From positions 1-64,000 of the forward strand of contig JAUHXA010000008.1 in NCBI GenBank assembly GCA_030427245.1: DNA of 64,000 nucleotides, given 5' to 3'. Below, one piece after another: positions 1 through 12,294 of this stretch. The stretch is from Bacteroidia bacterium. GTDB lineage: Bacteria; Bacteroidota; Bacteroidia; Chitinophagales; UBA2359. The notes beneath the pieces were generated by a model. It made no database searches. It was not told the DNA's origin and saw only the letters and a program-made list of their open reading frames with translations. The number at the start of each line of letters is the position of its first letter. Position 1 is the stretch's first letter. The translations under genes were made by a program, and so were the position numbers.

Positions 1-127
1 AACAAAGTTGTCGTAGGTGGGGGTAAATCGTATTATTGGACATCGACTGTTTTTTGGGTTGAAAATGGGATGATTTGTTTGGTGGAATGTGTTATTTGTC
101 ATACTTTTATGCTGTCGATGTTGTTCG
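1..127 (+). promoter_or_regulatory. Candidate CRISPR leader
   Basis: This stretch immediately precedes the first perfect repeat and holds no recognisable gene. It is placed as the leader side for two reasons: the repeat 3' end ATTGAAAC implies left-to-right transcription, and the degenerate repeats lie at the opposite end. The region contains T-rich and G-rich tracts. No confident -33/-7 promoter pair could be picked out. The leader probably extends left of the window edge, so its true boundary is unknown. Confidence 0.55.
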
Positions 128-1246
128 CTTTTAATCGTACCATATTGGAATTGAAACTCTTTCAAATTCTTCATTTTCTTATTCCCGAATTTGCTTTTAA
201 TCGTACCATATTGGAATTGAAACAATAAGGATATCGGTATTAAGGGCGGTCTTGATTGACTTTTAATCGTACCATATTGGAATTGAAACAATTTTAGGAG
301 CTAATCCTCCATAGCTTGCCCCAGCCTTTTAATCGTACCATATTGGAATTGAAACACGCTTTCAGCGTTATTGATAGCAATTCCCAAATAACTTTTAATC
401 GTACCATATTGGAATTGAAACACATAAAGCCTGTTTTCAAAAATCTGCTCAATCTTTCTTTTAATCGTACCATATTGGAATTGAAACAGTACATTTGACG
501 AGATTGGCGCAAGAGCCGCAACACTTTTAATCGTACCATATTGGAATTGAAACTATGATCTCGGCAATGTTCATTAGCTTTTGTACCTGCTTTTAATCGT
601 ACCATATTGGAATTGAAACGTTCAAACCATGTGGTTTTTGCAAGTGACTGTACACTTTTAATCGTACCATATTGGAATTGAAACTCCTCTGGAACGATGA
701 ATAGAGCTTTGAAGCCTTTCCTTTTAATCGTACCATATTGGAATTGAAACTCACTAAAAAAATAAAGAACTCCACCCTCGACGACTCTTTTAATCGTACC
801 ATATTGGAATTGAAACTCAATAGTGAGATTTGTTCATTCACTCCCAAAATTCCTTTTAATCGTACCATATTGGAATTGAAACAAATCAAAATGTCTGGTT
901 TGTTCAGCATCACAAAAGCTTTTAATCGTACCATATTGGAATTGAAACATTCGATAACGTCAGGAATCGCCATGCTTGAACGTTCTTTTAATCGTACCAT
1001 ATTGGAATTGAAACTAAATAGAACTTTAAAAGATGAATCCAATTGAAATACTTTTAATCGTACCATATTGGAATTGAAACACTATATGTTGCTTGTGTGC
1101 TATTCGGTGATATGTCCTTTTAATCGTACCATATTGGAATTGAAACCCGAAAACATTGGGGTAGTAGCTTTGGAGGGCTGCTTTTAATCGTACCATATTG
1201 GAATTGAAACCAATCACCTTAGCTTCGGTATCTGCTACCAATTGCA

Positions 1247-1408
1247 CTTTTAATCGTACCATATTGGAATTGAAACGTCAAGGATAGAGTAGATTGTCAC
1301 AAAAAGACCATACTTTTAATCGTACCATATTGGAATTGAAACGTCAAGGATAGAGTAGATTGTCACAAAAAGACCATACTTTTAATCATACCATATTGGA
1401 ATTGAAAC
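1247..1408 (+). repeat. Tandem duplication of a CRISPR repeat-spacer unit
   Basis: The 36-nt spacers at 1277-1312 and 1343-1378 are identical. The repeat that follows (1379-1408) carries the only internal substitution noticed in the array, CATACC instead of CGTACC. One repeat-spacer unit was therefore duplicated, probably by recombination between repeats, next to a variant repeat. Confidence 0.95.
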
Positions 1409-4400
1409 ATTGAGTTTACCGCAGCATCATGCTTGACGCTTTGTACTTTTAATCGTACCATATTGGAATTGAAACTTGCGGTTGTCTCAACTTCTTGAAT
1501 AGCAATTATTCTTTTAATCGTACCATATTGGAATTGAAACACATCAAAAAAATTGCGCCTATCGAAAAACCTTTCTCTTTTAATCGTACCATATTGGAAT
1601 TGAAACATCTTTATAGGTTTTTATTCGCATAGGTTTACAGTCTTTTAATCGTACCATATTGGAATTGAAACACATCGAACCAACAGGAAATCTTGACACC
1701 TTCAATCTTTTAATCGTACCATATTGGAATTGAAACTCACTTGTCTTGTCTCGATAATAGCCCCATCGGGTAGCTTTTAATCGTACCATATTGGAATTGA
1801 AACATCACTTTGCTGAAATATTTTTTGAGCCAATCCTCTCTTTTAATCGTACCATATTGGAATTGAAACTATTGTTGCCTCAAAGCAAGGGCATAGTAAA
1901 CAAGTCTTTTAATCGTACCATATTGGAATTGAAACACAAGCACAAGACCCACAACATCAACAGCTATTACCCTTTTAATCGTACCATATTGGAATTGAAA
2001 CCTAAAGGCGTTCCATCACAGCCTCGCTCTCGTGTGACTTTTAATCGTACCATATTGGAATTGAAACATGCCGTTTTGTTTGAAACTGTACCAAAATATC
2101 TTTCTTTTAATCGTACCATATTGGAATTGAAACATGATGGCACTGATTAGGAATACGACATCGGGCGGGCTTTTAATCGTACCATATTGGAATTGAAACA
2201 ATCTTCTTGTTCCACAACCTTGTGATAATAAGTGACTTTTAATCGTACCATATTGGAATTGAAACAACGAATTGCAGGAGCTCACCTCTAAGCCATCGAC
2301 TTTTAATCGTACCATATTGGAATTGAAACCTGTCTGGGCGCAGGAGAATTTAGGCTAATAAGATGCTTTTAATCGTACCATATTGGAATTGAAACAGTAT
2401 TGCAAGGAGCACGAGGATTGGCAGACTTAGACTTTTAATCGTACCATATTGGAATTGAAACACCGCATAATTGCACTTATAAATTATGAGGGATTGACTT
2501 TTAATCGTACCATATTGGAATTGAAACTTGATGGAGGAGATTTAAAAACCTTTCAAGCTGGCCCTTTTAATCGTACCATATTGGAATTGAAACAATACTT
2601 CGACTTCTACAATTGTATTATCTTCGGTCTTTTAATCGTACCATATTGGAATTGAAACAGCGTTTGTGTGTGTTCCTTCTACTGGAAAAGCAGCCTTTTA
2701 ATCGTACCATATTGGAATTGAAACCTAATTGCAGGAGCATACAGGCTGTAAGATAAGAAACTTTTAATCGTACCATATTGGAATTGAAACAAGCCTCTCA
2801 AATGGAGACAATGGAACGGTAAATTACTTTTAATCGTACCATATTGGAATTGAAACTCAAAGAGTGGTTGCGGCTTAGAGGCTTGGATGAACTTTTAATC
2901 GTACCATATTGGAATTGAAACTTCATGGGAATGAATTGGAGGACAGTAATCCGTATGCTTTTAATCGTACCATATTGGAATTGAAACAAGTATTTGCCAG
3001 ATTGAAGTCCTCCGCATCAATAGCTTTTAATCGTACCATATTGGAATTGAAACAGCATTGTCCGAGTGGGTTTATTCGCTCTTCTGTTCTTTTAATCGTA
3101 CCATATTGGAATTGAAACTTGTCAAGCATTATCATTGCAGTAGCAGAAAAGACACTTTTAATCGTACCATATTGGAATTGAAACCAGGAGTTTGAAGATT
3201 GGCTGGAGAACACGCACAACTTTTAATCGTACCATATTGGAATTGAAACTTTTTGTTCTTGACTTTCAAAGTAGTCTCTAATATTCTTTTAATCGTACCA
3301 TATTGGAATTGAAACGCAAACCGTCATTACAATATCCGTTCGTGCTACCGTCTTTTAATCGTACCATATTGGAATTGAAACAACTCAAAAGTTTCAAAGT
3401 TGCCTTTTTCGTTTATTTCTTTTAATCGTACCATATTGGAATTGAAACTCTGCATTTATGCCATATTCCTGAATCCTATTTTGACTTTTAATCGTACCAT
3501 ATTGGAATTGAAACATAAAAAACCCGTTTGCCTGTTCGCTTTCATTGAAACTTTTAATCGTACCATATTGGAATTGAAACTTTTTTTATCAACTCTCTTT
3601 TCCAGCAAAGTCAATAACTTTTAATCGTACCATATTGGAATTGAAACACAATGAATTAGCCTCTTATATTGATTGGGAGAAACTTTTAATCGTACCATAT
3701 TGGAATTGAAACCGAATCAAACGAAAGAGCATTGAAGCAATTAATCAACTTTTAATCGTACCATATTGGAATTGAAACCTTCAAAAAATTTTGGAATAAA
3801 AAGAGCTTAATCCTCTTTTAATCGTACCATATTGGAATTGAAACCGTATAAAAATACTGCCGCCTATCCACCGCCACAAACTTTTAATCGTACCATATTG
3901 GAATTGAAACCCTATCTTTTTGTATGTCGCCCCATTCGGGGCTTTTCTTTTAATCGTACCATATTGGAATTGAAACACAAAAGGCGACAATGCAAGCAAT
4001 AAAAAACGCATACTTTTAATCGTACCATATTGGAATTGAAACTTGATGGAGAAGTTTTGTGTGGAATTGGGGATTGCTTTTAATCGTACCATATTGGAAT
4101 TGAAACTTGCATTGTATTGAAGGAGTAGGAGCAGAAACGGCACTTTTAATCGTACCATATTGGAATTGAAACACGAATCCGTTACCAATGCAAGGCTATC
4201 ACAGCAAGCTTTTAATCGTACCATATTGGAATTGAAACTGGATTCCCCGCCGCTTTGTTGGGCATCGCCTCCACTTTTAATCGTACCATATTGGAATTGA
4301 AACGATGATCGATCAGCTCTTTTTCGCTTCCATGCTTCACTTTTAATCGTACCATATTGGAATTGAAACCCGTTTGTCGTATTGCTTTGGTGAACAACTA

Positions 4401-6732
4401 ATTGACTTTTAATCGTACCATATTGGAATTGAAACGTGACGAGCATGGGGAGCGTTATCCGAAACTGGACACTTTTAATCGTACCATATTGGAATTGAAA
4501 CTAAAAAAACGCTTATACGGCTATCTCCCTATTACCTTTTAATCGTACCATATTGGAATTGAAACATAATAATACTAATAAGGATACTGAAACAATAGGG
4601 GCTTTTAATCGTACCATATTGGAATTGAAACTTTTCATTAGCAATTTGCCGTATTTTCTTTAGCGACCTTTTAATCGTACCATATTGGAATTGAAACTAA
4701 ATGTGCATTGAGGGGTTTTTGTCCTCTCTGAATCTTTTAATCGTACCATATTGGAATTGAAACCAATAGAAATGAGTGCAGAAATTGAAATTCAACAAGC
4801 TTTTAATCGTACCATATTGGAATTGAAACTATGACAGGCACCAGTCATTTCCTGTTGAGTCTGTACTTTTAATCGTACCATATTGGAATTGAAACAAGCG
4901 TGTTGAATAGCTCTTATATCTGCCCCGCTTTCTTTTAATCGTACCATATTGGAATTGAAACCCTAAAAAACTGGTTCAGCCTTTCGGTAACATTAAACTT
5001 TTAATCGTACCATATTGGAATTGAAACCAACTCGCAAATCAAGGGTGAGTGATGCGATTGAGCTTTTAATCGTACCATATTGGAATTGAAACTTAAGAAT
5101 TGCAAAAGGACTTATTGATTTTGACACACTTTTAATCGTACCATATTGGAATTGAAACTGATTTTGACGCTATCTGTTTGTGCCACCAAGAAGCTTTTAA
5201 TCGTACCATATTGGAATTGAAACAAGATTGGCAGTTTCATATCCAAAAACATAAGTTAACTTTTAATCGTACCATATTGGAATTGAAACATACCAAATGT
5301 GTGTCCAGGCCTTCAAAGTTTGCCACTTTTAATCGTACCATATTGGAATTGAAACTTACCAACGTCCAAACGCCTACAATTTTCAAGTAACTTTTAATCG
5401 TACCATATTGGAATTGAAACATAATGACCGCACAAATAGCGCATCAAATTTGGATGCTTTTAATCGTACCATATTGGAATTGAAACGTCATTGCAATTAG
5501 CTGCATACGTTCCTCCTTTGACTTTTAATCGTACCATATTGGAATTGAAACTTCCTTCAGTAAAAGGCAAAGATTCAATCTTAGCTGGCTTTTAATCGTA
5601 CCATATTGGAATTGAAACGCAATTACGGTAACGAGCGCAACAGCAGATAGTCAACTTTTAATCGTACCATATTGGAATTGAAACCAATCTATTGATGACT
5701 TGTTAGATTTGTCAAAACGTGCTTTTAATCGTACCATATTGGAATTGAAACTTTTCTTTTCGTGTAATTCCTAAAGTGTTATCTGTCTTTTAATCGTACC
5801 ATATTGGAATTGAAACACAAATGCAACGACAAAAAACATTTTCAAATGAAGTCTTTTAATCGTACCATATTGGAATTGAAACATGTCCGACAACTCACCG
5901 CAGGAAACAGCTCATCGCTTTTAATCGTACCATATTGGAATTGAAACGTCGTGCGGCTTCTCCTTCTGCCTTCGCTCGTTCTTCTTTTAATCGTACCATA
6001 TTGGAATTGAAACTCAATAGTATCGTTCTAAACTGATTGATTCTTTCTCTTTTAATCGTACCATATTGGAATTGAAACTTTTCCGAGAGGCAAGCGATAA
6101 TGTTTGCAAGAAAACTTTTAATCGTACCATATTGGAATTGAAACAGGGTTGTCTATCTTTAGAGTCTTGAACAAAGCTCCCTTTTAATCGTACCATATTG
6201 GAATTGAAACTGGATGAATTGAAGCGAATTGAATCCGTAAAAGTTTCTTTTAATCGTACCATATTGGAATTGAAACTTCAATATAACGGTCTTAACACTA
6301 TTTCTTGTCTGCTTTTAATCGTACCATATTGGAATTGAAACTGAGATTTAATATTTTCAAATATAGATGCCAATTCACTTTTAATCGTACCATATTGGAA
6401 TTGAAACTTCTCTGTGCATATTATGATTTTCTAATTGCTGTCTTTTAATCGTACCATATTGGAATTGAAACATTGATTATACTATCATTCAACCTTTTTG
6501 TTCTCTCTTTTAATCGTACCATATTGGAATTGAAACTCATTTGATTGCTTCAATTCTTCAGCAGGCAAGTATCTTTTAATCGTACCATATTGGAATTGAA
6601 ACTCAATGTAAAAATATTTCCTCAAAATGGCTTATATCTTTTAATCGTACCATATTGGAATTGAAACACGGCTCACGGATGCCAACCAGCCCAAGAACAA
6701 TACTTTTAATCGTACCATATTGGAATTGAAAC

Positions 6733-6833
6733 ATATTTATTTATTATAGGCACTATTTTGCAGACAACTTTTAATCGTACCATATTGGAATTGAAACATA
6801 ATAAATAAATATAGGTAGCAGGACTAAGAAGGG
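6733..6833 (+). repeat. Head-to-head overlapping spacer pair
   Basis: The spacer at 6733-6767 begins ATATTTATTTATTAT. The next spacer at 6798-6833 begins ATAATAAATAAATAT, its exact reverse complement over 15 nt. Both continue with AGG. The two protospacers therefore overlap on opposite strands of one locus. The 5' flank of each can be read from the other spacer and is CCT in both cases. Confidence 0.9.
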
Positions 6834-8784
6834 CTTTTAATCGTACCATATTGGAATTGAAACTCTATTGTCAACTTATCGGTGTAGGGCCCTCCCCTAC
6901 TTTTAATCGTACCATATTGGAATTGAAACCCAATGTCGATTGGTAAATATTCAAAGGGTAGGCGTCTTTTAATCGTACCATATTGGAATTGAAACAATTG
7001 TTGAGCAAAAAACTAATAAAGAGAGAATTATCTTTTAATCGTACCATATTGGAATTGAAACATATTTGAACGGCGCAAACATTAGTACGGTTTGGCTCTT
7101 TTAATCGTACCATATTGGAATTGAAACAATCCTTTATATCCTCTAGTTGTTCCTCTTCACAATCTTTTAATCGTACCATATTGGAATTGAAACCTTTAAC
7201 ACTAACAAAATCGCTATCCTTCATTATTCTTTTAATCGTACCATATTGGAATTGAAACAAGGGGCTTACCGCATTGGCTATTCAATTAACTTGCTTTTAA
7301 TCGTACCATATTGGAATTGAAACATGCCGTTTTCACCTTCGGACACAAGGGCTATCTTGCTTTTAATCGTACCATATTGGAATTGAAACTTTACAGGTAT
7401 AAAAGCGGCAAGCGTAGACAATGATCTTTTAATCGTACCATATTGGAATTGAAACATTCCCATAGCTTTAAAACTATCCTTAGCCTCCTTTACTTTTAAT
7501 CGTACCATATTGGAATTGAAACTACAAGATTACGCATAGTGCTATAACTTCTATCTGTCTTTTAATCGTACCATATTGGAATTGAAACACTCAAATACTA
7601 CCTCCTCCGCATCCAGAGCATCAACTTTTAATCGTACCATATTGGAATTGAAACTTGTTTAACTCATTCACTTTCTCCCATGTATTTTCACTTTTAATCG
7701 TACCATATTGGAATTGAAACTACTTGACCAAACATTTAATTAATAACGTTATCGAGTCTTTTAATCGTACCATATTGGAATTGAAACCAAAGCATTAGTG
7801 ACGTAGACATTACCAAAACCATTCTTTTAATCGTACCATATTGGAATTGAAACAAGACAAAGATTCCGTTTTCTGGAAGGGAAGTTATTCTTTTAATCGT
7901 ACCATATTGGAATTGAAACGCTATCATCAATAATTCTCCTCACTTCTTCGTAGTTCTTTTAATCGTACCATATTGGAATTGAAACATCGCATTAGGCATT
8001 GCATAACTAATATTAGCAACACTTTTAATCGTACCATATTGGAATTGAAACAGCGCATAGGCTTTTTTTATGCTATTACACTACAATCTTTTAATCGTAC
8101 CATATTGGAATTGAAACATCCAAACTTCAATCAACCTAAAGGTTTAGACGATGCTTTTAATCGTACCATATTGGAATTGAAACTTTTTAATAACTTTACA
8201 AACTAAAAACTTAGTTTCCTTTTAATCGTACCATATTGGAATTGAAACTTTCCTGTAATTTGTCAATGAACGCTTTTTGAAATTCTTTTAATCGTACCAT
8301 ATTGGAATTGAAACTTCATTTCTTCATCAAAATTAAATAGTGAAGAGGTCTTTTAATCGTACCATATTGGAATTGAAACAACGAAATCATATTCGGGCTT
8401 GCATTCCAAATCACCTTTTAATCGTACCATATTGGAATTGAAACTTAAATCGCCTTTCTATATGAGAAAAATCTGGGTTGCTTTTAATCGTACCATATTG
8501 GAATTGAAACTGTTTTACCGTCTTTCGTTGCATGATAGTAGGTTACTTTTAATCGTACCATATTGGAATTGAAACGTGCAAAATCTGTTTAACCCATTGG
8601 GGAAAAACTTTCTTTTAATCGTACCATATTGGAATTGAAACATATAGGAAGGGAAGCGACATTGAATTTTGGCTTTCTTTTAATCGTACCATATTGGAAT
8701 TGAAACGTTGTTGAAAAACTCAATGGAGGCTTTGCACAAATCCTTTTAATCGTACCATATTGGAATTGAAACTTTGCTAAAGTG

Positions 8785-8807
8785 TGGGTGACTTGTTATC
8801 TGTTTGC
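8785..8807 (+). repeat. 23-nt segment shared with the spacer at 10029-10065
   Basis: The 3' 23 nt of the spacer 8773-8807 (starting TGGGTGACTTG, ending CTGTTTGC) recur exactly at 10043-10065 in a spacer 19 units away. The 5' parts differ but both contain TTTGC. This looks like two acquisitions from diverged but homologous targets, not an array-internal duplication. Confidence 0.9.
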
Positions 8808-11184
8808 CTTTTAATCGTACCATATTGGAATTGAAACTAGACGACAAAGCAGACTTATCACATACGCACGACACTTTTAATCGTACCATATTGGAATTGA
8901 AACAACCTTTGAAACCGCTACTTACAGCGTCCGTTGTGTCTTTTAATCGTACCATATTGGAATTGAAACACCTCTAAATTATTTTTCCTCTTATCCAATG
9001 CGTCCACTTTTAATCGTACCATATTGGAATTGAAACCTTACGTTTTCATATAAGAGTGGGCGAGATATTGGACTTTTAATCGTACCATATTGGAATTGAA
9101 ACAAAGGAAATCAACCAATCCTTCACCCAACGACTCGACTTTTAATCGTACCATATTGGAATTGAAACTGTCAAGAAATCTCCTTCGTGAACGACATTGT
9201 GACTTTTAATCGTACCATATTGGAATTGAAACATCTTTTAAATCTGCTCTATCTTTACTATGGAACTTTCTTTTAATCGTACCATATTGGAATTGAAACT
9301 GAAGACCTACACGACTCCTTCTATGAAACAATTGACTTTTAATCGTACCATATTGGAATTGAAACCATCATAACTTGGAGCAGAAAAGGAAATTTAGTCT
9401 ATCTTTTAATCGTACCATATTGGAATTGAAACATTCCTGCACAATCGCATGTTTGTTTTGCTCTTTTCTCTTTTAATCGTACCATATTGGAATTGAAACT
9501 GGTGAGAGATTAATAAACCCTTTTTAGATGCTCAACTTTTAATCGTACCATATTGGAATTGAAACATTTTTGGGAAATCACAGGCGGTACGATTGTCGTA
9601 CCTTTTAATCGTACCATATTGGAATTGAAACAATGGGGTAAGTCTCATTGAAGGAACTTTGAATAGTCTTTTAATCGTACCATATTGGAATTGAAACAAA
9701 ATGGATTGCTTGAATTTGGCTTTGGATGTGGCACTTTTAATCGTACCATATTGGAATTGAAACCACAAAGCTGCAAAGTGCTTAACTGGTGATAATTTAC
9801 TTTTAATCGTACCATATTGGAATTGAAACATCATAAACATGGTTCTAAACAATAGCTTTGTTTCTTCTTTTAATCGTACCATATTGGAATTGAAACCATA
9901 TTGCTGCCCTGCAATGAAAACCGCAATAAGTACTTTTAATCGTACCATATTGGAATTGAAACACCTTGACCAATACGCCGTCCACCTTCATGTACTCACT
10001 TTTAATCGTACCATATTGGAATTGAAACAACCTTTTGCAAGATGGGTGACTTGTTATCTGTTTGCCTTTTAATCGTACCATATTGGAATTGAAACTTATA
10101 AACAAGAATGATGAAGATTTCAAAACTTACGCTTTTAATCGTACCATATTGGAATTGAAACATTACAATCTTCATCAGATTTAAAACAACATCCTCTCTT
10201 TTAATCGTACCATATTGGAATTGAAACTGGTTTGAAGGTCATGGCGTTTTTCGGAGGCAGTACTTTTAATCGTACCATATTGGAATTGAAACCAAAAGAT
10301 ATGCGCTACTGCTATGGGTTGGCTCAAACTTTTAATCGTACCATATTGGAATTGAAACATTGAAATTTAGAAGGCACTTTTTCATTTGGGAAACTTTTAA
10401 TCGTACCATATTGGAATTGAAACATAAAGGTCTGTTATAGCTTGAAGGATTGCCATGTACTTTTAATCGTACCATATTGGAATTGAAACACGATAAATTC
10501 TGCCACAACAAACTAAGCCAACCAACTTTTAATCGTACCATATTGGAATTGAAACATTCTTCGCACCAAGGTTCAACAAATTCTACTTGCCACTTTTAAT
10601 CGTACCATATTGGAATTGAAACCCACAGAGGGCGAAATTATTGACACGCCCGAACTCACTTTTAATCGTACCATATTGGAATTGAAACCCCTCATACGCA
10701 AACGCACCACCTCAATTGCCTCCTCTTTTAATCGTACCATATTGGAATTGAAACACCCGACCGCCTCATTTTTCCGATTGGCAACGATTTCTTTTAATCG
10801 TACCATATTGGAATTGAAACATACCTCAATTTATTTTTTCGGTTTTTCAAGGCTGCTTTTAATCGTACCATATTGGAATTGAAACTTCCTGAAAGTTTAG
10901 ACGGGTCTGTTTTATATTGCTCTTTTAATCGTACCATATTGGAATTGAAACAAAACTTGCTTTATCTTTGCAGTGAACAACATTATTCTTTTAATCGTAC
11001 CATATTGGAATTGAAACTGTCCTAATGACCATGTGCAATGCCCAATCCTTCGCTTTTAATCGTACCATATTGGAATTGAAACTCCATGAGCATCAGGATA
11101 AGGTTCTAAGCGCAAACTCTTTTAATCGTACCATATTGGAATTGAAACAAAGAAAAACTTGACGATGATTTGAAGTATTACGTA

Positions 11185-11344
11185 CTTTTAATCGTACCAT
11201 ATTGGAATTGAAATCTGAATAACAAATTTTTAGGAGGGTTTAAGGGAGGCTTTTAATCGTACCATATTGGAATTGAAATAGTGAAAGCAGCGCACGAAGC
11301 AAAGCTGATAGAAGCTTTTAATCGTACCATATTGGAATTGAAAT
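11185..11344 (+). repeat. Degenerate trailer-end repeats
   Basis: The last three repeats (11185-11214, 11250-11279, 11315-11344) all end GAAAT instead of GAAAC. This changes the last base of the predicted crRNA handle. Terminal degeneracy marks the distal, oldest end of an array, and sharing of the same change suggests it spread with the oldest units. Confidence 0.9.
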
Positions 11345-11352
11345 TTAGTCGT

Positions 11353-11658
11353 TTAACCTTGGTTGGAAGCTACATCTATCCTCGCTCTGCAATAAGGCAG
11401 AATGAAACTTGGACGTATTTGATAATTTTGTCCATCTACCTTTATTTTTCGCATTTGCATTTTCATCTTTTTCGACCAACGAGTCTTTCCGTTAAGCACA
11501 TAACCCTCCGTTATTTGTGCGGGAAATAATTCGGGACTTGTCAAATACAGCTCTCCAATTATTTGGTGAGCTACTTTGGGGTCGTTTACAAATGAATCGT
11601 ATTTATTTTCCAAAATGGGTAATACAATCGTACAATTTTTCTTAATTTTAGATGCCAT
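11353..11658 (-). pseudogene. Transposase-like fragment truncated next to the array
   Basis: A 101-codon reading frame starts at 11658 and stops 8 bp from the last CRISPR repeat. Residues about 40-87 (SPELFPAQITEGYVLNGKTR, then a basic stretch and IRPSFILPY) resemble, from memory, the N-terminal part of a Bacteroidota/cyanobacterial transposase family. In that family a conserved domain follows PSF-x-x-PY. Here the homology stops after FILPY and about ten unrelated residues follow. It therefore reads as a 3'-truncated remnant. The family could not be verified. A small unrelated protein is the alternative. Confidence 0.45.
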
Positions 11659-11718
11659 TGATTTTGCTCTTGTTTGGTTTCCACTTTAAACATAAGCTTT
11701 TTCAATGGCTTTTTAATT

Positions 11719-11982
11719 TCACCGCAATCCGTTATAATCAGAATTTTTCAAACCCTTTGTTTTTGCTAATTCCTTTTGTTTTCTAAGAAAAACTGCTTGT
11801 GTACTCAAATAGTCAATTAAAACCTCACATATCTTGTCATAAAGGCTTAAAAGAGAGCTATATAACTTTTTCTCAAAATCATATAGTTCGCCATTTATCA
11901 ACATGCACAGCCAATCTTCTTTTATTAATAGGTCGTTAAATTCTTTTTTTAGTATTTTTGTAATTGAGAGAGAAATATCCAT
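11719..11982 (-). CDS. Small 87-residue protein, possible transposon remnant
   Basis: This ATG-initiated 87-residue frame is acidic/hydrophobic at the start (MDISLSITKILKKEFNDLL) and helix-rich, ending in QKELAKTKGLKNSDYNGLR. It lies 60 bp upstream of the transposase-like fragment on the same strand. The helical N-terminal region resembles the leading part of some large transposases, and the ending after KGLK looks like a frame break. No domain is recognised with certainty. It may be the N-terminal remnant of a decayed element that also gave 11353-11658, or an unrelated small gene. Confidence 0.4.
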   Translation of the reverse strand: MDISLSITKILKKEFNDLLIKEDWLCMLINGELYDFEKKLYSSLLSLYDKICEVLIDYLSTQAVFLRKQKELAKTKGLKNSDYNGLR

Positions 11983-12294
11983 TTTTTGATTTTTTGGTTG
12001 AACTCAAAAATAGTGGATTTCTCTCTTTTCTTTCCACACTTTTACAGGGGACAAATCTCTATTGCTCCCTTGAAGTTATGTAATATTTTTTGAAGTGTAT
12101 ATAGTGGTTTTGGTAGGTTAAAGTTATGGAAAAATCAGAAAAACTATCTAAACGCTGATTACTTCTTCCTATTCAGCAAGCCTTTCTTCCCATTCGACTG
12201 TATTTGTATGGTAGTGATTGAAGTAGTCCTTATCTTTGAATTGTAAATTGAAGGGGATAGTATTCTTCTTTGCTTTTTACCAATGTGACCAAAT
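11983..12294. other. Intergenic region without recognisable gene
   Basis: This AT-rich spacer separates the transposon-like remnants from the cytochrome cluster. No ORF or hairpin stands out. The box TATCTTTG at 12231-12238 matches the Bacteroidota -7 consensus TAnnTTTG and would serve the gene starting at 12295. No TTG was found at the expected -33 spacing. Confidence 0.5.
12231..12238 (+). promoter_or_regulatory. Possible -7 promoter box
   Basis: TATCTTTG fits TAnnTTTG, the Bacteroidota -7 element, and lies 56 bp before the ATG at 12295. A -33 TTG at the right distance is lacking, so this is only a candidate. Confidence 0.3.

Larger units (their letters stand above)
128..11344 (+). CRISPR. 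Giant CRISPR array, 171 repeats and 170 spacers
   Basis: A 30-bp repeat starting CTTTTAATCG and ending GGAATTGAAAC recurs about every 66 bp. A hand count of repeat starts from 128 to 11315 gives 171 repeats and 170 spacers of roughly 34-37 bp. The terminal ATTGAAAC matches the 8-nt 5' handle of type I and III crRNAs, which sets transcription left to right. Repeats are almost invariant: one at 1379 has G to A at repeat position 10 (base 1388), and the last three end in T instead of C. The spacers look non-repetitive except for one duplication and two related pairs. No cas gene lies in the window, so the subtype (I-B or III most likely) cannot be fixed. Translating the array gives many pseudo-ORFs with repeated FNRTILELK or FNSNMVRLK blocks; these are artefacts. 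Confidence 0.99.

Noticed and set aside
294-11262. Many long frames through the array encoding FNRTILELK or FNSNMVRLK repeats
   Set aside because: They arise from translating the 30-bp CRISPR repeat in frames without stops. The 66-bp unit is a multiple of three, which keeps the frame open by chance.
128-11344. Self-targeting spacers against the rest of the window
   Set aside because: None was seen by eye, but a full alignment could not be run, so this is not a strong negative.
11353-11982. cas genes next to the array
   Set aside because: The two frames lack any Cas motif. They look like transposon remnants.
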